Of a stretch of DNA of 43,901 bases, positions 25,537 to 33,767 are shown one piece after another. How positions within the stretch are numbered: position 1 is the stretch's first letter; each line of letters begins with the position of its first letter. The translations under genes were made by a program, and so were the position numbers. The notes below the pieces were generated by a model that had not been told where the DNA came from, made no database searches, and saw only the letters and a program-made list of their open reading frames with translations. Source of the DNA: Sabulibacter ruber (lineage in GTDB: Bacteria; Bacteroidota; Bacteroidia; Cytophagales; Hymenobacteraceae); assembly GCF_017355955.1 (NCBI RefSeq), contig NZ_JAFFID010000008.1:1-43901 (forward strand). The letters are read 5' to 3'.

Positions 25537-28428
25537 ATGGCCCGAGGAGTAAAGCTTATCGAATGTATTGTTCTGATTCTGCTGTTCTTTTCGGTTTCCG
25601 GCGCGAAATCACAGAACAAGCAGAACCACAGTTTTCCTTTTGTCCAGAACTACACCAAACTCCTCTACCAGGCCGGAAACCAGAACTGGTCTGTGACGCA
25701 GGCCAAAGACCGGGTCATGTACTTCGGGAACTCTGAAGGGCTGCTTTCCTACGATGGACAATACTGGCAATTACACCGGATGCCCAATAAAGTCATTGTG
25801 CGGGCAGTGGCCGCAGACTACCAGGGCCGCGTGTATGCCGGAGGTTTTGGGGAGTTTGGGTACTGGCAGAACAACAACAAGGGGCAGTTTGTGTACCAAT
25901 CGCTCACCCATCTTATTCCCAAGCAGGAAGCCATCAAGGAAGAAATCTGGAAGATTTATGTAGAGCCCAACAGAGTGCTTTTTCAGTCTTTCTCGGCCAT
26001 CTACGTGTATGAGCAAGGCAAAATCCACGTGGTGAAGGGGCAGAACACCCTGCTGTTTCTGCTAAAGGCCCAGAACCGGTACTTTGTGGAAGTTATCTCC
26101 AAAGGACTTTACGAACTCAAAAACGACAGCCTGGTACACGTGCCCGGCACCAGTTCATTGGCGGGCATTCTTTCCGTTCTTCCTCTTGAGGCAAACAAAT
26201 ACATCATCGGGACCGCCAAAAACGGTTTGTTCCTGTACGATGGGGCTACCGTAGTTCCGTGGGTTAACCAGGCCACGGACTTTCTGAAAGCAAATCAACT
26301 GAACAACGGCGCTCTGCTGCAAAACAAGTACCTGGTGTTTGGCACCATTCTCAATGGCCTGGTGGTACTAGACAAACAGGGCAACATGGTACACCAGGTA
26401 AGCAAAACCAGCGGTCTCCAGAACAACACGGTGCTGAGCCTGTACGCCGACCAGGACCAGAACCTGTGGGCGGGCCTGGATAACGGCATTGACCGGCTGG
26501 AGGTTAACTCCCCTTTCTACTTCTATTTTGACAAAACCGGCAAATTCGGGACGGTATATTCCAGCATTATCCATGACGGCAGAATTTACCTGGGCACCAA
26601 CCAAGGGCTTTTCTACAGCACCTGGTCTGCCAGCAGCATGCAGCCGTACCAGACTTTTGACTTCAAGATCATTGAAGGTTCTCAAGGGCAGGTCTGGGAA
26701 CTGGCTTTGCTGGATGGGCAACTGCTTTGCGGGCATAACGAAGGCACCTTTAGGGTAAACGGGGACAAAATCACTAAAATCTCAGATTTCAAGGGCGGGT
26801 GGACCATCAAACGGCTTGCCTCGCACCCAGATTTGCTCATCCAGGGCACCTACAACGGTTTGGTCTTCTATAAGAAAAACCAGCAGGGAAACTGGGAGTT
26901 CTCCCACCAGCTACAAGGCTTTGGAGAGCCATCAAGGTATGTGGAGCAGGATAACTCCGGCGATATTTGGGTGAGCCACGCCTATAAAGGGCTGTATCGG
27001 TTGTCGCTTACCAATGACCTGACCAACGTGCGGCTTTCCAGGTACTATGAGAAAGACCGCGGCCTGCCCAAAGACCACCAAGTGAATGTGTTCAGGATGG
27101 ACAGCCGGATTGTGTTCTCCTCCAACGCGGGGTTCTTTGTCTATGACCAGATCAGTGACAGGTTCTCCCGCTACTCTGAGCTGAACGAGAAACTGAGCTC
27201 CTTTGCCACAGCAAACCGCATCATCAAAGCGGCCGGCAACCAATATTGGTTTATCAACCATGGCAAAGTGGCCCTGGTTAGCCTGGCAGAACCCGGCACA
27301 CTTAAGATTTGCTCCGCCCCTTTCAGTATGCTCAACGGGCGCATGGTGCAGTATTATGAGAACATCAGCCGCATTAGTAACTCCATTTACCTCATCAGTA
27401 TTGACGATGGGTTTGTGGTGTACAACACGGCCGTGCGTTCCCCCAAAAGAAAGGCCTTGCCCCCGGTGTTGATCAGGCAAGTACAGAGCAGCCTGGAGGA
27501 CTCGGTAATTTCTATAGGGCACAGCGCCCGAGACGTAAAAGTGCCTTACAGCCACAACAACATCAGTATAGCCTTCTCACTGCCGTTCTACAGCCAGACC
27601 AAGCCACAGTTCCAGTATTTCCTGGAAGGTTACTCACAACGGTGGTCAGATTGGAGCAGCGCCACACAAAAAGAGTTTCTAAACCTGGAGCAGGGAGAGT
27701 ATAGGCTCCTGGTGCGGGCCAGAATTGACAATGAGGCGGCCTCTCCGGTCACAGAATTCCGGTTTACCGTGGCACCGCCCTGGTATGCCACGTTTGGGGC
27801 TTATGTTGCTTACGCAGTCCTGGCCTGCTTGCTGTTGCTGCTGTTCCGGCATCTTTATCTTTTAAAGCTGCAGAAAGACAAAGAACGCATCCGGCTGAAG
27901 CTGGAAAAAGAAAAAGAAGAGATTCTGCGGCAAGAGGCCATCATTAATGAACAGAAGCTGATCAAACTCAGGAACGAGCAATTGCAGTCTGAACTGGCGG
28001 CCAAAAGTCGGGAACTGGCTAATTCTGCCCTCAACATTGTCTCCAAAAACGAGCTCTTACATAATATAAGGGAGGAGATTTTGCTGTTGAAAGACCAAAG
28101 CGGAAAGAAACTGGGCGACGACCAACTGAAAAAGATCCAGAGGGTTATCAATGATAGCATGACCGATGACTATGACTGGAACCTGTTTGAAACCAGTTTT
28201 AACGAGGCCCACGAGAACTACTTCAAGAAACTCAAAATCAAGCACGCTGATCTCACCCCCAATGACCTGAAACTCTGCGCCTACCTGCGCATGAACATGA
28301 ACAGCAAAGAAATTGCCTCTCTGCTCAACATTACTTTGCGTGGCGTAGAAATACGCCGGTACCGGCTGCGCAAGAAACTGAACCTGGATCATGAGCGCAA
28401 CTTGGTAGAATTCCTCATGGAAGTATAA
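25537..28428 (+). CDS. Membrane-bound one-component regulator (propeller, Y_Y_Y, LuxR-type HTH)
   Basis: A 963-residue sensor-regulator. After a signal peptide (about 1-25) it has a periplasmic two-component-regulator-type beta-propeller to about residue 660, with blades such as NLWAGLDNGIDRLEVNSPFY and RIYLGTNQGLFYS. A Y_Y_Y domain follows (about 665-745: FQYFLEGYSQRWSDWSSATQ, LLVRARIDNEA). One transmembrane helix at about 755-775 leads to a charged coiled coil. The C-terminus is a LuxR-like HTH (LTPNDLKLCAYLRMNMNSKE, IASLLNITLRGVEIRRYRLR). There is no histidine kinase or receiver domain, so signalling is direct, like SusR. It precedes the SusC/SusD pair on the same strand and ends at a strong terminator, so it probably senses the PUL's oligosaccharide and activates the promoter downstream. 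Confidence 0.9.
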   Translation: MARGVKLIECIVLILLFFSVSGAKSQNKQNHSFPFVQNYTKLLYQAGNQNWSVTQAKDRVMYFGNSEGLLSYDGQYWQLHRMPNKVIVRAVAADYQGRVYAGGFGEFGYWQNNNKGQFVYQSLTHLIPKQEAIKEEIWKIYVEPNRVLFQSFSAIYVYEQGKIHVVKGQNTLLFLLKAQNRYFVEVISKGLYELKNDSLVHVPGTSSLAGILSVLPLEANKYIIGTAKNGLFLYDGATVVPWVNQATDFLKANQLNNGALLQNKYLVFGTILNGLVVLDKQGNMVHQVSKTSGLQNNTVLSLYADQDQNLWAGLDNGIDRLEVNSPFYFYFDKTGKFGTVYSSIIHDGRIYLGTNQGLFYSTWSASSMQPYQTFDFKIIEGSQGQVWELALLDGQLLCGHNEGTFRVNGDKITKISDFKGGWTIKRLASHPDLLIQGTYNGLVFYKKNQQGNWEFSHQLQGFGEPSRYVEQDNSGDIWVSHAYKGLYRLSLTNDLTNVRLSRYYEKDRGLPKDHQVNVFRMDSRIVFSSNAGFFVYDQISDRFSRYSELNEKLSSFATANRIIKAAGNQYWFINHGKVALVSLAEPGTLKICSAPFSMLNGRMVQYYENISRISNSIYLISIDDGFVVYNTAVRSPKRKALPPVLIRQVQSSLEDSVISIGHSARDVKVPYSHNNISIAFSLPFYSQTKPQFQYFLEGYSQRWSDWSSATQKEFLNLEQGEYRLLVRARIDNEAASPVTEFRFTVAPPWYATFGAYVAYAVLACLLLLLFRHLYLLKLQKDKERIRLKLEKEKEEILRQEAIINEQKLIKLRNEQLQSELAAKSRELANSALNIVSKNELLHNIREEILLLKDQSGKKLGDDQLKKIQRVINDSMTDDYDWNLFETSFNEAHENYFKKLKIKHADLTPNDLKLCAYLRMNMNSKEIASLLNITLRGVEIRRYRLRKKLNLDHERNLVEFLMEV

Positions 28429-28450
28429 GGTCTCACACACTCCTCTCCTA

Positions 28451-28510
28451 AGCCCGTGTTTCAAGGCTACTTTTCACAAAACAGCCTTGAAACACGGGCT
28501 TTTTCTTCTG
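28451..28510 (+). terminator. Strong intrinsic terminator after the PUL regulator
   Basis: Perfect 18-bp stem: AGCCCGTGTTTCAAGGCT (28451-28468) pairs with AGCCTTGAAACACGGGCT (28483-28500), with a 14-base loop, followed by TTTTTCTTCT. It starts 22 bases after the regulator stop, so susC must have its own promoter. Confidence 0.9.
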
Positions 28511-29156
28511 TTAAAACCCGGGCTTAGATCCTGGTGACTCTTCTTCTGGTTAACACCTCATTCTCTAAGCTTGCACTTGGCGACTGCCTACCAACTGCAA
28601 GGAGACAGTAAGTCACTTCTGTTTACTGTCTCAAAATGAAAAAACTGGCCTAAAACAGAAAAATCACCCCTTCCCTGCTTTAAAGACCATCTCTTCTTTG
28701 ACTCTTTGAGGCACCCCACCTGTATTTGTGACCTCTACAGATGGTACACCACACCTCTCATCTGCCCTGAAGGGAATTCCCTTTTGATTGAGAATTTGCC
28801 AAAAACTCCCAACTTTTCACCGAAGAAGAGAAGATACACTCGCATCATCAGGTATTTACCACCTCTCTTTGGGATATTTTCTCAGCACAACAGGCAAGAA
28901 ACAGATCCATATACCGCCAAAACACTACATCATTACCTCTCATACCCCCTACTCAGCAGGTTTGCTTTCAAAAAGCGGCTTTTGCAAAACCCTCCTAAAT
29001 TGACCAATTTTCAACAAAACACGTCTTTTTCTTCCTATAATTTACAAATCCTCAAAATGATGTAGTGTTGTTGAGGCACTTTTTTAGAATTTGGCAAAAA
29101 GTCTCTTGACTTTTAGGCGTATTCAGTAGAGTGTGTACCCTTAGACCAAAACTCCT
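28511..29156 (+). promoter_or_regulatory. Regulatory region upstream of the right susC
   Basis: About 650 bases with no supported gene; short open frames here have no sensible product. It contains an inverted repeat GAGACAGTAA / TTACTGTCTC at 28602-28611 and 28623-28632, whose arms are centred 21 bases apart, suited to binding a dimer. The sequence nearest susC is AT-rich and should hold the promoter, but I found no exact consensus. This is the expected target of the upstream regulator. Confidence 0.5.
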
Positions 29157-32132
29157 ATGCAACAACGCCTACTCCTATCCATTTTCTTCCTGTTAACACT
29201 TCAACTAGCCTACGGCCAGGGAAACATTACCATTACCGGTAGGATTTCCGATGCCGGCAATGGCGATCCCCTGGTGGGCGCAAGTGTGCAGGTAAGAGGC
29301 ACCACGCTGGGTGCCCAATCTGACCCCAATGGCAATTACACTATTGCCAACGTGCCTTCAGATGCTACGCTGGTTGTAAGCTACATTGGCTATGTAGACC
29401 AGACCTTAGCCGTGAATGGCAGAACTTCTATTAACATTCAATTACAGCCTTCCTCCACCGAGCTGGAACAAGTGGTGGTGGTAGGGTATGGCACGCAACA
29501 GAAACGCGACGTGACCGGCTCCATTTCATCGGTGAAAAGCGTAGAATTTGAGCGCCAATCGTCGCAGAACCCGGTCAGCTCCATTCAAGGGAAAGTGGCC
29601 GGGGTGCAGGTAACCAACTCCGGGGCACCGGGTGCCTCTCCGCAAATCAGGGTGAGGGGTGTGGGCTCCGCCCAGGGCGGGGTAGAGCCGCTGTATGTGG
29701 TAGATGGGACCTTCGTGTCTGACCTGAGTTTCCTGAACCCGGCCGATATTGAATCCATGGAAATCCTGAAAGATGCCTCCAGTGCCTCTATCTACGGCAT
29801 CAGGGCGGCCAACGGGGTAGTGATTGTGACTACCAAACGTGGGAAAGCCGGCCAGGCCAGAATCAACTACAATGGGTTTGTGGGCGTGCAGCGGGTGACC
29901 AATAAACTGGAAATGACCGATGCCACCGAGTACACCCAGTTGTACAATGAGAAAAACGCTCCTAACACCCTAACTCCCAACCTACCCAGCACCGACTGGT
30001 ACGATCAGATTCTGCGCACGGCCATGATCAACAACCATCAGGTATCAGCGTCTGGCGGTACTGAGAAAATGACCTATAGCGTAAGTGCTGGATATTTAAA
30101 CCAGGAAGGGGTTGTGGAAGGTCACAAATACGAACGGATCACCGCCCGCGCTCAGCAAGATGTGAATCTGTCCAGCAGGATAAAAGTAGGGTATAGCGGT
30201 ATCTTCTACGGCTATCGGTCAAGAGACATACCCGGCGACATTTTCTACCAGGCCTTTGTGGTACCACCGGTATTACCGGTCAGAAAGGCCAACGGCAACT
30301 ACGGAGATCCGGCAGACTTCCCCATCGGGAACTTTGCGAACCCACAGGCCTCGCTGGACTGGTATAACCAGCGTTCTAACGGGCAGCGCTTAACCGGCAA
30401 CGTATTTGGGGAATGGAACTTCCTGAATGCCTTCACCTTCCGGACCAGCCTGGGACTTGATTACGCCATCAACGAATACCGGAACTTTCAGTCTGAAGAC
30501 TCCTTAACCACCATCCAGAAGGCCCAAATTAGTACGTTGACCAGGAGCAGAAGCAAAGCCAATAGCTGGCTCTGGGAAAATACCCTTACGTTCCAGAAGA
30601 CGTTTGGAGACCATGAACTCACCGTTCTAGCGGGAACTTCCTCGCAGGAGGCCTTCAACGAAACCTTAGGCGGCTCTGTAAATGGGGTAACTTATGAAAC
30701 AGAAGCCAATCTATACCTGGGCAACGGGGACCAAACCACCCTTAGAGCATTCAATAGCGCAGGCAGAGAGAAATTCTTGTCTTATTTTGGACGGATCAAC
30801 TATTCACTCCTGGGAAGATACCTCTTAACGGCCACCCTCCGCTACGATGGCTCCTCTAAGTACCCAGAAAGTGACCGCTATGACTATTTCCCATCTGTAG
30901 GCTTAGGCTGGGTATTGTCAGAAGAAGCTTTCATGCAGAACCAAAACATCGTTGACTTCCTGAAACTGCGGGCTAGCTGGGGCAAACTGGGCAACAACAA
31001 CGTACCAGCAAACATCACTTCTACCCCCGTTTCCAATCTACCTAGGTACATCGCTATCTTTAACGGCATACCTTACTCCGGAGCCAACGTTACCTACGTT
31101 CCACCACCCTTCTTGCTTTGGGAGGTAGTGAAAGAGACAGACATTGGGGTAGAATTTGCTTTCCTGAACAACCGGTTAACCTTTGAAGCAGACTGGTACA
31201 ACAAGGATACAGAAAATGGCGTGTTCACAATTCCCTTGATTGGCACTTCCGGCGCTGAGAACAGTTCTATCACCGGCAATTACGCTTCTTTCCGCAACCG
31301 GGGAATTGAACTTGCCCTCCGCTGGAACACCACAGTTGGCAATGATTTCTCGTACAGCGTAGGTGTCAACTTCTCCAAAAACAAAAACGAAGTAACAGGC
31401 CTAGCTACGGGAAACACTTCCCTGGCGGCTGGTCCATTGGGATTGGGCGGGTACTTTGCCACCATTTCCAGGGTAGGTCTTCCCATCGGCTCTTTCTATG
31501 GATACATTGTGGACGGCATCTTCCAGACCGATGTAGAAGCTGACGAGTCTGCCCAGCCTGATGCATCCGCCGGTGATTTCCGGTACCGGGACCTGAACGG
31601 AGACAACACCATTGATGAACGAGACAAAGCAGTGCTGGGCAATCCTAATCCGGGCATTCTGTACGGCATCAACACCAGTTTCACGTATAAAAACATAGAC
31701 CTGCAGCTGGATATCCAAGGAGTGGCAGATGTTGACATCTATAACGGGAACCGGAACATCCGTTTCGGAAACGAGAACTACGACCAGGACTTCTATGACA
31801 ATCGTTGGAGAGGGCCCGGCACGTCCAACACCTATCCCTCTGCTGACCTGACTGGCTCTAACCTGGACCCCAACAGCTTCTATGTAGAAAGCGGAGACTA
31901 TATCCGTATCCGGAACCTGCAACTGGGCTACACTTTTCCTACTACCACAATCAGCCGGTGGAAAATGCAAGGGCTTAGAATCTTCCTGAATGCGCAGAAT
32001 CCGCTTACCATTTTTGATTACAACGGCTTTTCGCCGGAAGTGGGCGGCCCTTCACCTGTTAGTTACGGTATTGACCGCAACGTCTACCCACTCTCAGCTA
32101 CTTACAACTTAGGTGTGAATGTTACCTTCTAA
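29157..32132 (+). CDS. susC: SusC/RagA-type TonB-dependent outer-membrane transporter
   Basis: A 991-residue oligosaccharide importer of the outer membrane. Signal peptide about 1-20 (MQQRLLLSIFFLLTLQLAYG). Carboxypeptidase-regulatory-like domain about 22-98 (ITGRISDAGNGDPLVGASVQ, LVVSYIGYVDQ). TonB-box-like LEQVVVVGYGT at 103-113. Plug domain with VSSIQGKVAGVQVTNSGAPG, YVVDGTFVSDLSFLNPADIE and ILKDASSASIYGIRAANGVV. The barrel closes with YNLGVNVTF. Full length. It differs clearly from the other SusC in the window, as expected for a different substrate. The susD start follows 13 bases after its stop. Confidence 0.96.
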   Translation: MQQRLLLSIFFLLTLQLAYGQGNITITGRISDAGNGDPLVGASVQVRGTTLGAQSDPNGNYTIANVPSDATLVVSYIGYVDQTLAVNGRTSINIQLQPSSTELEQVVVVGYGTQQKRDVTGSISSVKSVEFERQSSQNPVSSIQGKVAGVQVTNSGAPGASPQIRVRGVGSAQGGVEPLYVVDGTFVSDLSFLNPADIESMEILKDASSASIYGIRAANGVVIVTTKRGKAGQARINYNGFVGVQRVTNKLEMTDATEYTQLYNEKNAPNTLTPNLPSTDWYDQILRTAMINNHQVSASGGTEKMTYSVSAGYLNQEGVVEGHKYERITARAQQDVNLSSRIKVGYSGIFYGYRSRDIPGDIFYQAFVVPPVLPVRKANGNYGDPADFPIGNFANPQASLDWYNQRSNGQRLTGNVFGEWNFLNAFTFRTSLGLDYAINEYRNFQSEDSLTTIQKAQISTLTRSRSKANSWLWENTLTFQKTFGDHELTVLAGTSSQEAFNETLGGSVNGVTYETEANLYLGNGDQTTLRAFNSAGREKFLSYFGRINYSLLGRYLLTATLRYDGSSKYPESDRYDYFPSVGLGWVLSEEAFMQNQNIVDFLKLRASWGKLGNNNVPANITSTPVSNLPRYIAIFNGIPYSGANVTYVPPPFLLWEVVKETDIGVEFAFLNNRLTFEADWYNKDTENGVFTIPLIGTSGAENSSITGNYASFRNRGIELALRWNTTVGNDFSYSVGVNFSKNKNEVTGLATGNTSLAAGPLGLGGYFATISRVGLPIGSFYGYIVDGIFQTDVEADESAQPDASAGDFRYRDLNGDNTIDERDKAVLGNPNPGILYGINTSFTYKNIDLQLDIQGVADVDIYNGNRNIRFGNENYDQDFYDNRWRGPGTSNTYPSADLTGSNLDPNSFYVESGDYIRIRNLQLGYTFPTTTISRWKMQGLRIFLNAQNPLTIFDYNGFSPEVGGPSPVSYGIDRNVYPLSATYNLGVNVTF

Positions 32133-32145
32133 CCAGACAAAGACC

Positions 32146-33612
32146 ATGGAAAACAGACTATATCATAAGAAGCGTAGGTCCTGGCTGCTGGCAGGAACCC
32201 TCTCACTCGGCCTCTTTTACTCCTGCAGCGACTCCTTCCTGGACGTTCCGCCAGAAGGCCAGGCAGTGGAAACGCAATTTTTCCAAACCCAGGCCCACGC
32301 CTTACAAGCCGTGAACTCTATCTATGGTAACCTGAGGGAGTGGAATAACATTGCGTTTGCGCACCTGGCGCTTACCACCGTTTCCTCAGACGATGCCGAC
32401 AAGGGCAGCGTACCCGGCGATGCTGGCTTCATGAACCTGTATGACCAATTCACCGTCACCCCCACCGAAGGGCAGTTAAACGGCTACTGGGTAGGGCAAT
32501 ACCAAGGCATCAACCTGACCAACCGGGTACTGGACAACGTGCCGGGCATCACCATGGACGAAGCATTGAAAACCCGTCTGCTGGCCGAAGCCAAGTTTCT
32601 GCGGGCTTACCACTACTTCAACCTGGTGCGGGCCTTTGGCGGGGTGCCTATCATTAGCAGCGTACCAGAAACCCCCGAGGAACTGAACCCAGTCCGCAAT
32701 TCCCGCGAGGAGGTATATGCCTTCATTGAACAGGACCTTACCGAGGCGGCCGCTGTATTGCCAACCGCCTACACAGCCTCAGATGTTGGGCGGGCTACCA
32801 AAGGCGCCGCGCTAGGCATGTTGGCCAAGGTGAAACTCTACCAAAGCGAGTGGCAGGATGTGCTTTCCCTTACTGAGCAGGTCATGGGCCTGGGCTACAG
32901 CTTAACGCCTGATTTTTACCAGATTTTCCGGATTTCGGGCGAAAATAACAGCGAGTCCATTTTCGAGATCCAGGCCCAGACCATACCCGGTAACTGTGAC
33001 GCCTCCAACAGCCAGTGGGCCGAGGTACAAGCCGTGCGGGAACAGTTTGGTTGGGGGTTCTTCACTCCCACCGAGGACCTGGTCAACGCCTTTGAACCCG
33101 GTGACGAACGGAAAGAAGCTACCATTCTGTTCCGCGGCGAAACCACTCCGGAAGGGGATATTATCAACCCCAACGCCCCCAACCCCCGCTATAACCAAAA
33201 GGCTTACGTGCCTTCCAGCGTAACCCAGGTGTGCGGGTACGGCAAAGACCAGAACATCCGTATTCTGCGTTACGCCGAAGTCCTGCTCATGCACGCCGAA
33301 GCTGCCAACGAGTTAGGCCAAACCGGCAAAGTGGAAAGCTCTTTGAACATGGTGCGGGAGAGAGCAGGTTTAGACCCAATCTCTTACACCACCAAAGAAG
33401 ACATGCGCCTGAAAATCTGGCACGAGCGCCGGGTAGAACTGGCCCTGGAAAACGGCGAGCGGTTCTATGACCTGGTACGCCAAGGCCGCGCCGAACAGGT
33501 GCTGAGAGCCCACGGCAAGAACTTTACCGCCGGTAAAAACGAGGTCTTCCCTATTCCGCTCAACCAGATCACCCTCAGCGGCGGAAGACTGGAGCAAAAC
33601 CCCGGATATTAA
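32146..33612 (+). CDS. susD: SusD/RagB-type outer-membrane glycan-binding lipoprotein
   Basis: A 488-residue partner of the preceding SusC. The start is set at the ATG at 32146, which opens a lipoprotein signal (MENRLYHKKRRSWLLAGTLS, then LGLFYSC with the acylated Cys). A longer frame from 32119 would overlap the end of susC and is less likely. SusD hallmarks are SFLDVPPEGQ, LLAEAKFLRAYHYFNLVRAF, GGVPIISSVPETPEELNPVR, RILRYAEVLLMHAEAANELG, and ERRVELALENGERFYDLVRQ, ending FPIPLNQITLSGGRLEQNPGY. It should hold the glycan over the SusC pore at the cell surface. Confidence 0.95.
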   Translation: MENRLYHKKRRSWLLAGTLSLGLFYSCSDSFLDVPPEGQAVETQFFQTQAHALQAVNSIYGNLREWNNIAFAHLALTTVSSDDADKGSVPGDAGFMNLYDQFTVTPTEGQLNGYWVGQYQGINLTNRVLDNVPGITMDEALKTRLLAEAKFLRAYHYFNLVRAFGGVPIISSVPETPEELNPVRNSREEVYAFIEQDLTEAAAVLPTAYTASDVGRATKGAALGMLAKVKLYQSEWQDVLSLTEQVMGLGYSLTPDFYQIFRISGENNSESIFEIQAQTIPGNCDASNSQWAEVQAVREQFGWGFFTPTEDLVNAFEPGDERKEATILFRGETTPEGDIINPNAPNPRYNQKAYVPSSVTQVCGYGKDQNIRILRYAEVLLMHAEAANELGQTGKVESSLNMVRERAGLDPISYTTKEDMRLKIWHERRVELALENGERFYDLVRQGRAEQVLRAHGKNFTAGKNEVFPIPLNQITLSGGRLEQNPGY

Positions 33613-33633
33613 GTATTTGGATTAGGCAAAGGG

Positions 33634-33664
33634 CCGGGGCAGAGAGCCCCGGTCTTTTCTTTCT
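33634..33664 (+). terminator. Intrinsic terminator between susD and the first GH144 gene
   Basis: CCGGGGC (33634-33640) pairs with GCCCCGG (33646-33652) around a 5-base loop, followed by the T-rich TCTTTTCTTTCT. It lies 22 bases after the susD stop. It probably lets only part of the transcripts run into the enzyme genes, giving more SusC/SusD than enzymes. Confidence 0.8.
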
Positions 33665-33680
33665 GCTTCCAGGTGTTTTG

Positions 33681-33716
33681 AGCTTTGTTTTATAGAAACG
33701 GCTTAAAAGCAAAGCT
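33681..33716 (+). repeat. Hairpin in the leader of the first GH144 gene
   Basis: AGCTTTGTTTTA (33681-33692) pairs with TAAAAGCAAAGCT (33704-33716) with one bulged base. The loop carries the start of AAACGGCTTAAAA (33696-33708), a 13-mer that occurs again at 35396-35408 before the second GH144 gene. Its role is unknown. Confidence 0.5.
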
Positions 33717-33767
33717 GCCTCTACTAACTGACCAGCAGATCCACCAGAAATCTATGCCACGCCCCCA

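Noticed and set aside
28706..29065. A 119-codon plus-strand frame before the right susC
   Set aside because: Composition and lack of any domain look like random translation of a regulatory region; no ribosome-binding site.
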